The position numbers were made by a program, and so were the translations under genes. The notes beneath the pieces were generated by a model. It worked only from the letters and a program-made list of their open reading frames with translations. It had not been told where the DNA came from and did no database searches. A DNA stretch of 42,926 nt from Parcubacteria group bacterium (GTDB taxonomy: Bacteria > Patescibacteriota > Minisyncoccia > JACPHC01), in assembly GCA_016188775.1 (NCBI GenBank), contig JACPHC010000008.1, positions 1-42,926 on the forward strand, written 5' to 3'. Each line of letters starts with the position of its first letter. The stretch's first letter is position 1. This document shows positions 37,288-42,926 of this stretch, in pieces.

Positions 37288-37638
37288 ATGGCGAGCCCAA
37301 GAAGAATTGAAAAAATTAATGAATTAATTCGGGAAGAAATTTCCAAAATTTTATTGCGGGAGTATAACGCTCCGGTTGGCGTTTTTATAACTATTACGCG
37401 GGTTAAAACTGATTCGGATTTGTATCGAGTTCAAATTTTTGTTAGCGTTTTTCCGAGCGAAAAATCAGCCGAAATCATTCGGCGATTAAATTCAAAAGCC
37501 GTTTTATTTCGGCAAGGTTTAGCCGATGTTTTGAAAATAAAATTTGTTCCTAACATTTATTTTTTGGAAGATAAATATTTAAAGACGGAAGAAAATTTGG
37601 AAAAAACTTTTGAGAAAATAGAAAAAGAGAATCTTTGA
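37288..37638 (+). CDS. rbfA: Ribosome-binding factor A
   Basis: RRIEKINELIREEISKILLREY; follows infB. Confidence 0.9.
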   Translation: MASPRRIEKINELIREEISKILLREYNAPVGVFITITRVKTDSDLYRVQIFVSVFPSEKSAEIIRRLNSKAVLFRQGLADVLKIKFVPNIYFLEDKYLKTEENLEKTFEKIEKENL

Positions 37639-37725
37639 AATTTATTTTTCTTTGTGATAAATTTAAAAAAATACGGCGCGGTAGCTCGTGCCCATGGCAG
37701 ATGTCTCGTAGGGACACAAAACACT

Positions 37726-37982
37726 ATGAAATATTTTGCTTATATCTTAAGAAGCTCGAAAAATGGCGATATCTATGTTGGGAGTACAAATAATGTTGAC
37801 CAAAGAATTTTTTATCATAACAGCGGTAAGGTAAAATCGACAAAGAATTATAAACCTTGATCTCTTCTCGAATTTTGAGAATTTAAATCAAGAAGTGATG
37901 CGATGAATCATGAACAATTCTTAAAAACTGGACAACAGAAAGAAATTTTAAGGGAAAAATACGGCGCGGTAGCCAAGAGGTA
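37726..37982 (+). pseudogene. GIY-YIG nuclease-like gene with two in-frame TGA codons
   Basis: MKYFAYILRSSKNGDIYVGSTNNVDQRIFYHNSGKVKSTKNYKP*SLLEF*EFKSRSDAMNHEQFLKTGQQKEILREKYGAVAKR* is one continuous frame apart from the two TGAs. Confidence 0.75.
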
Positions 37983-38034
37983 AGGCAGGAGTCTGCAAAA
38001 CTCCTATACGGGAGTTCGAATCTCCCCCGCGCCT
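37963..38034 (+). tRNA. tRNA-Cys(GCA)
   Basis: GGCGCGG/CCGCGCC acceptor; loop CTGCAAA. Confidence 0.93.
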
Positions 38035-38052
38035 CCTTTTTAAAATATATAT

Positions 38053-38136
38053 GCCGAGGTGGCGAAATGGTATACGCACATCACTTAAGATGATGCGCCG
38101 AAAGGCATGTGGGTTCGAGTCCCACCCTCGGCACCA
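38053..38136 (+). tRNA. tRNA-Leu(TAA), CCA encoded
   Basis: GCCGAGG/CCTCGGC acceptor; CATCA CTTAAGA TGATG; long variable arm. Confidence 0.95.
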
Positions 38137-38211
38137 CGTAGGAAAAGTCAATGCCTCGCGGAGTTTATTTGCCCTTTTGGAGGACTCGGCGACTAATTAT
38201 TATTTCCAAAA

Positions 38212-38393
38212 AAATTTCACGAAGCTGAGAGGAAAGAAAAAGGCTTTCGGAAGATTGATTTGCAAAACTCGCCGATATGGACAAAAAATATTAAAACTGA
38301 GAAAGGTGAAAATTTGAATCCTCGGCTTGGTACGCTGAAAAAAATTGCGAAAGTCATCGAGGTCAAGGTCGACGATTTGATTAATGGTGGTTG
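38212..38393 (+). pseudogene. Decayed XRE/HTH_3 regulator
   Basis: Fragments in two frames: LSED*FAKLADMDKKY then GENLNPRLGTLKKIAKVIEVKVDDLINGG*. Confidence 0.65.
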
Positions 38394-38527
38394 ACATTGT
38401 AAAAATTATCGGATGGGATAAATTATAGATAAGGTTGTTGCATGAATTAACATTAAGGAATAAAAAAAGTATGCAAATAGCGCAAAGTAAAACGAGAGAG
38501 CAGTTTCCATTAAGTTACAATAAAATT

Positions 38528-39025
38528 ATGAAAAAGACGATTGCAAGCACGATCGCTATCATGATTTTATTATTAATTATCTGGGGATTCTTGGCATTTA
38601 TGTTTGTCTCAATCGGTCAAGAGGTAATTGCTTGGTTGGGAATAGCAGCATTTGTAATTTTTGGATTTTTGTTTGTTGTAATTTTATCAACCTATTTTTA
38701 CCAACGCTGGTACTTCGCGGTTTACTTTTATGATTTGACGCCTGATTTTATTCAAATCAAAAAAGGCCCGATTACGCCGCGAGAAATCACGCTTCCCTAT
38801 GAGCGTATCCAAGATGTCTATGTTGATCAAGACTTGCTCGACAGAATTTTTGGCCTTTACGATGTTCACCTGTCTAGCGCAACTATTTCTTCCGGAGTGG
38901 AAGCTCATATAGACGGCGTGGAAAAACAAGCGGCAGAAGGATTGCGCGCTATTCTACTTGAAACAATAAAACAAAGAATTAGCAAAAATAAGGCGAATCC
39001 TTCAACTAATAATCCAATATCATAA
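38528..39025 (+). CDS. bPH2 (YdbS/DUF304-like) membrane protein
   Basis: TPREITLPYERIQDVYVDQDLLDRIFGLYDVHLSSA; start likely ATG at 38528 (MKKTIAST). Confidence 0.8.
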   Translation: MKKTIASTIAIMILLLIIWGFLAFMFVSIGQEVIAWLGIAAFVIFGFLFVVILSTYFYQRWYFAVYFYDLTPDFIQIKKGPITPREITLPYERIQDVYVDQDLLDRIFGLYDVHLSSATISSGVEAHIDGVEKQAAEGLRAILLETIKQRISKNKANPSTNNPIS

Positions 39026-39030
39026 AATTT

Positions 39031-39621
39031 ATGGATGGAATTATCACAGAAAAAGATTATCCTATTCAGGGATTATGGATATTCAAACCAATAATCGGTT
39101 CTCTCTTGGGCTTGATTATTTTAGCGCCGCTGTTTTGGTTTTCTCGTTTTGGCACGAGCAAAAATCCTAAAATAAGTATATACATCCTACTCATTATTAT
39201 TTTTTCAATCTTTCACTTTATTGTTACGATTTTACGTCGAGCGACATTTCACTATTCTATTGAAGGATCATTTTTAATCCTGCGGCAAGGTATTTTATCA
39301 AAACAACAGCGGCACATTCCTTATGGTGTAATCCAAAATCTTTTTGTTGTTCAAGATTTATTTGACAGGATTTTTCGACTTGCTTCTCTAACTATTGAAA
39401 ACGCTTCGCAAGGAGCGGGAGCATTTTCTACCCCACAAAAACAAAAAGTTTTTGGATTGCGTATTGGAAATCAAAGGCGACAACAAATGGAGATAGTCGG
39501 ATTTTATAGAAACAAGATTAGTATACCCGGACTTACCAAAACTAATGCCGAAATTTTGAAAGGCATTATTCTGCAAAAAATGAAAGAAAACCCCATTGAA
39601 GATAATCAATCCGGATTGTAG
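39031..39621 (+). CDS. bPH2 (YdbS/DUF304-like) membrane protein
   Basis: LILRQGILSKQQRHIPYGVIQNLFVVQDLFDRIFRLASLTIENAS. Confidence 0.8.
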   Translation: MDGIITEKDYPIQGLWIFKPIIGSLLGLIILAPLFWFSRFGTSKNPKISIYILLIIIFSIFHFIVTILRRATFHYSIEGSFLILRQGILSKQQRHIPYGVIQNLFVVQDLFDRIFRLASLTIENASQGAGAFSTPQKQKVFGLRIGNQRRQQMEIVGFYRNKISIPGLTKTNAEILKGIILQKMKENPIEDNQSGL

Positions 39622-39750
39622 AATTTGATGCGCGTGCCAAATATTATTGGCGCACATTTTGGCGGTGGCTGGCGCGGAGCAGAGTTCGCCCATTTCAGAA
39701 ACTTTTACTAAAATAGGTTCGACGTGGTTGTATAATTTTCCCGCAATTCA

Positions 39751-40227
39751 ATGAAAAGAAAATTTAAAAATCAGATTTTTGTCATCGCTCATAACATCCG
39801 AAGCGCTTTTAATATCGGCTCTATTTTTCGGATTTCGGACGCGGCCGGAATCAATAAAATTTATTTAGGCGGTTTTTCGCCTTCTTTGCCCAATGAAAAA
39901 ATTACCAAAGTTTCGCTGGGCGCGGAAAATTATATTCCTTTTGAATCTTGCCGTTCCAGCTCCCGGCTTATCAAAAGATTAAAAAATGAAGGGGTAAAAA
40001 TAGTCGCGCTGGAAAATAACCTAAAAAAAGGAATAAATTATTTAAAATTTAAACCAAAATATCCCTTAGTTTTAATTTTAGGTCATGAGGTTAAAGGGCT
40101 TCCTAAAAGTATTTTGGATTTGGCGGATAAAATAATTTATTTGCCGATGTACGGTCAAAAAGAATCATTAAACGTAGCCACGGCGTTTGGCATCGCGGTT
40201 TATGAATTTAATAAATTTAGAAAATAA
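39751..40227 (+). CDS. TrmH/SpoU-family RNA methyltransferase
   Basis: HNIRSAFNIGSIFRISDAAGINKIYLGG; LILGHEVKGLP; LPMYGQKESLNVATAFGIAVYE. Confidence 0.9.
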   Translation: MKRKFKNQIFVIAHNIRSAFNIGSIFRISDAAGINKIYLGGFSPSLPNEKITKVSLGAENYIPFESCRSSSRLIKRLKNEGVKIVALENNLKKGINYLKFKPKYPLVLILGHEVKGLPKSILDLADKIIYLPMYGQKESLNVATAFGIAVYEFNKFRK

Positions 40228-41596
40228 GCGATCGGCGATTTTTATTCTCTTAATTCTCGGACTTTTAACTCATTTTTTATTTTTTAGTTATCCAAACGAA
40301 GTCGTTTTTGATGAGGTTCATTTTGGAAAATTTCTTTCGGCCTATTTAACCGGAGATTATTTTTTTGACATTCACCCTCCGTTGGGGAAAATGATATTCG
40401 CCGGATTTGCCAAAATTATCGATTATAAACCCGATTTTTCTTTTAACGATGTAGGCGATAAATTTCCGGACGCGAGCTATAAATGGCTTCGTTTTCCACC
40501 AAAATTATTCGGCGCTTTTTTACCAGTTCTTGTCTTTTTAGTCGCGGCCGAGCTGGGAATTTCTCAAAAAGGAGCTTTTTTCGCCGGGCTATTCACTGTT
40601 TTTGAAAACGCTCTCACGGTTCAGTCGCGGTTTATTTTGCTTGATATTTTTCTTTTAGATTTCGGTTTTTTGTCGATTTTTTTTTATTTAAAATGGATTA
40701 GAAAGAAAAAACAAATAAATTTTTTTTTAGCTATTTTATTCGCGGTTTTTGCCGGATCGGTTAAATGGACCGGTTTTTCTTTTTTGGCGATTATAGCTTT
40801 GCATCATTTAACTGAAAATGTTTTTAAAATAAAAAAGATTTTAGCCGCTTTTTCCTATTTGATTATTTTTCCTTTATTTTTGTATAGCGGTTTATTTTTA
40901 ATTCATTTTTATTTATTGCCTAATTCCGGAACTGGAAATAAATTTCATACTCCGGCGTTTCAAAAAACTTTTTTAAATTCAAATTATTATAATAATAGTT
41001 CCCTCGCCGCCATGTCTTTTTCTGACAAGATGATTGAATTGAACACAGCAATGGCGAAAAGCAATTTGGCTTTAGAAGTTCCACATCCAGATCAAAGCAA
41101 ATGGTTTCTTTGGCCTTTTATGGTTAAAGCAATTGCTTATTGGGGCGATTCGGGGGAGTCGGCTTATTCTAGACACATTTATTTTACGGGAAATTTTTTT
41201 GTTTGGCTGGCTGGTTTTGCGGGAATTTTTTTTATCGTTTTTGAGTTGTTAAAAATAGTTTATTTAAGATTTAAAAAAGGGGTTGTTGAAAATAATTTTT
41301 TCCAGCCGAATTTTTCTATTTTATTCCTCGGTTACGTTTTAAATTTTCTTCCCTTTTCTGCAATAAAAAGATCGATGTTTCTTTATCATTATTTGCCGGC
41401 GCTCATATTTTCCATTTTGATTTTATTTTATGTTTTGGATAGAAAGATTAAAGCTCAGAGTTTTTTTAAAAAATATTTTTATATCGGATTATTTTTCGGA
41501 GCTTTTTTATTTTTTTTGATTTTTTTTCCATTGACATACGGTTTTTTATTTCCGAGCGCTTTGCATGATTTTTTAATTAAACTACCCATTTTTTAA
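40202..41596 (+). CDS. PMT-type (dolichyl-phosphate-mannose-protein mannosyltransferase-like) glycosyltransferase
   Basis: YPNEVVFDEVHFGKFLSAYLTGDYFFDIHPPLGKMIFAG; multi-TM. Confidence 0.88.
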   Translation: MNLINLENKRSAIFILLILGLLTHFLFFSYPNEVVFDEVHFGKFLSAYLTGDYFFDIHPPLGKMIFAGFAKIIDYKPDFSFNDVGDKFPDASYKWLRFPPKLFGAFLPVLVFLVAAELGISQKGAFFAGLFTVFENALTVQSRFILLDIFLLDFGFLSIFFYLKWIRKKKQINFFLAILFAVFAGSVKWTGFSFLAIIALHHLTENVFKIKKILAAFSYLIIFPLFLYSGLFLIHFYLLPNSGTGNKFHTPAFQKTFLNSNYYNNSSLAAMSFSDKMIELNTAMAKSNLALEVPHPDQSKWFLWPFMVKAIAYWGDSGESAYSRHIYFTGNFFVWLAGFAGIFFIVFELLKIVYLRFKKGVVENNFFQPNFSILFLGYVLNFLPFSAIKRSMFLYHYLPALIFSILILFYVLDRKIKAQSFFKKYFYIGLFFGAFLFFLIFFPLTYGFLFPSALHDFLIKLPIF

Positions 41597-41632
41597 AACC
41601 CAAAAAACCTCTTAAAAGAGGTTTTTTGGGTT
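41597..41632. terminator. Bidirectional hairpin terminator AACCCAAAAAACCTCTT-AA-AAGAGGTTTTTTGGGTT
   Basis: Perfect palindrome between convergent units (PMT gene + and tRNA cluster -). Confidence 0.85.
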
Positions 41633-41644
41633 AGAGCCGAGAAA

Positions 41645-41718
41645 TGGAGCGGGGTACGAGAATCGAACTCGCGGCTTCTCCTTGGCAAGGAGATGTATTG
41701 CCACTATACTAACCCCGC
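41645..41718 (-). tRNA. tRNA-Gly(GCC), CCA encoded
   Basis: GCGGGGT...ACCCCGC-T-CCA; anticodon arm TCTCC TTGCCAA GGAGA. Confidence 0.93.
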
Positions 41719-41730
41719 CAAATTTGCCTG

Positions 41731-41802
41731 TGCCTGGGGACAGAATCGAACTGTCGACGCCATGCTCTTCAGGCATGCGCTCTACCACTGAGCTACCCAG
41801 GC
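41731..41802 (-). tRNA. tRNA-Phe(GAA)
   Basis: GCCTGGG/CCCAGGC acceptor; CATGC CTGAAGA GCATG. Confidence 0.94.
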
Positions 41803-41835
41803 AAATTTGGCGGGGCAAGCTGAGCTACTTCGGCG

Positions 41836-41910
41836 TGGTGGACGGTGCAAGACTCGAACTTGCGGCTTCTTCGGTGTAAACGAAGCGCTCTGCCACTGAG
41901 CTAACCGTCC
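41836..41910 (-). tRNA. tRNA-Val(TAC), CCA encoded
   Basis: GGACGGT/ACCGTCC acceptor; CTTCG TTTACAC CGAAG. Confidence 0.95.
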
Positions 41911-42085
41911 TTTATTTTACCAAACTTATAATACTTTATTCAATAAAAATTTTCAATAAATTCCGCTAGAGATCGCATATATACCAACGCGATTACTAGT
42001 TTGTGGCTTATCGCTAACGGGATAAATTTGCCTTTTTTGTAATTATCGGATAGCCTGAAATCAAGTTCTTTAATAAGGAGAAAAA

Positions 42086-42664
42086 ATGAAATCAAAATTA
42101 AAAAAGATAGCTTGGCGTTTTTTTCGCTATCTTATTGATATCGCGATATTGTTTTTAATTATAAAATGGTTTTTTGTTTTTCCGCCCAGAACTGTTTATT
42201 TAAAAGTAGTTTTTGACGGACAATATGTTAAAAATCAATTTAACGATATTAATCGCGACGAAAATTCTAAAGAGATTGAGGAAAGGTTAAAAAAAGTCAT
42301 AATTGGCGTTTCGGATATTTATGAAAAGGAGTTTGATATTAAATTAGAAATCAGGACGATTGAATTTTGGTCCGCGAAAGATACTAAAACATCAATTTAT
42401 GAATTAAAAAATGATTTTAAGATTGGCGAAGAGGATATTGTAGCCGGATTTACGGGTCGCCAAATCGGTAAAGATAATACTACTTCCGGAAGAGCTTGTT
42501 TTAATTACATTTTAGTTAACAGGCAAATTTCTTTGCAGGGAGAATCTTTAATTACCGCGCATGAAATTGGACATCTTTTTAGCGGAATGCATTTTTCCGC
42601 CATGTTTTCAAAAAAATCTTTAATGAAAAAAGACGTTTCCGGCATAGAGCCATTTTTTGATTAA
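42086..42664 (+). CDS. Membrane-anchored metzincin-like metalloprotease (putative)
   Basis: N-terminal TM; TAHEIGHLFSGMH (HExxHxxxxxH). Confidence 0.6.
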   Translation: MKSKLKKIAWRFFRYLIDIAILFLIIKWFFVFPPRTVYLKVVFDGQYVKNQFNDINRDENSKEIEERLKKVIIGVSDIYEKEFDIKLEIRTIEFWSAKDTKTSIYELKNDFKIGEEDIVAGFTGRQIGKDNTTSGRACFNYILVNRQISLQGESLITAHEIGHLFSGMHFSAMFSKKSLMKKDVSGIEPFFD

Positions 42665-42785
42665 TTGAATCGCGTAATGATCTATTTTTTAAAATATCAC
42701 GATTTTCATTTTTGGTTGCCGGATTTTTTAAAAAGTTCCAGGGTTTGCAATTGGGGCTCCGAATTTTAATTGGAGCCTTTTTATT

Positions 42786-42870
42786 TGGTGCGCGGGAGAG
42801 GATTCGAACCTCCATGCCTTGCGGCGCTACCACCTCAAGGTAGTGCGTCTGCCAATTTCGCCACCCGCGC
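42786..42870 (-). tRNA. tRNA-Leu(GAG), CCA encoded
   Basis: GCGCGGG/CCCGCGC acceptor; CTACC TTGAGGT GGTAG; long variable arm. Confidence 0.95.
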
Positions 42871-42926
42871 GATATATTTCTCGACTAAAGCTTCGATCAA
42901 GAAACCGTGCTATGGGTGGCGATCCC

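Noticed and set aside
37726-37982. In-frame TGAs as evidence of an alternative genetic code (UGA = Trp/Gly)
   Set aside because: polX, rbfA and the histidine kinase end at TGA at the expected C-terminus and other genes have no internal TGA, so code 11 fits; pseudogene decay is simpler.
37948-38317. ORFs on both strands over tRNA-Cys/tRNA-Leu (MTFPTWCRGWDSNPHAF..., MPRWRNGIRTSLKMMRR...)
   Set aside because: Typical spurious translations of tRNA genes.
39623-39690. GC-rich segment with partial inverted repeat GTGCCAAATATTATTGGCGCAC
   Set aside because: Short imperfect stem, no second copy seen and no recognisable gene remnant; too weak to claim.
41597-41632. Long perfect palindrome after the PMT gene as a novel element
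   Set aside because: A/T-tract flanks and position between convergent units make it an ordinary bidirectional terminator.
41612-41879. ORFs on both strands across the tRNA cluster
   Set aside because: Translations of tRNA genes (SSVVERMPEEHGVDSSILSPGT-like), not proteins.

Overview
The window looks like a low-GC, gene-dense chromosomal segment of a Patescibacteria/CPR (Parcubacteria-like) bacterium. Support: family recognition in the ORF track, a minimal IF-2, a lone PaaX/Cas2-like gene, DKNYY and DUF4446 proteins, and many surface/secreted proteins. It holds a translation block (rplT, rpmI, infC, ssrA, smpB, argS, ileS, recO, infB, rbfA), PHP-domain DNA repair genes (EndoQ-like, polX), a secreted-protein and protease region (two subtilases, a DUF11-like protein, a 1395-aa surface protein, metzincin-like proteases, HtrA), and nine tRNA genes. 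Best leads for undescribed biology: (1) two ~80-nt stem-loops sharing an identical inner core but with different, mostly compensated outer stems, each 11-16 nt upstream of a translation gene (rpmI-rplT and argS); (2) a wHTH plus Cas2-like (PaaX-type) gene bracketed by two related ~44-nt palindromes; (3) an IleRS with a catalytically complete histidine-phosphatase domain inserted in it; (4) a tmRNA predicted to encode a 36-aa, partly hydrophobic tag ending in AYAAI; (5) 5'-tRNA fragments duplicated beside intact tRNAs, one bracketing a GIY-YIG gene with two in-frame TGAs; (6) families of small palindromes, some lying in coding sequence. All calls come from reading the sequence. No database search or folding program was run.
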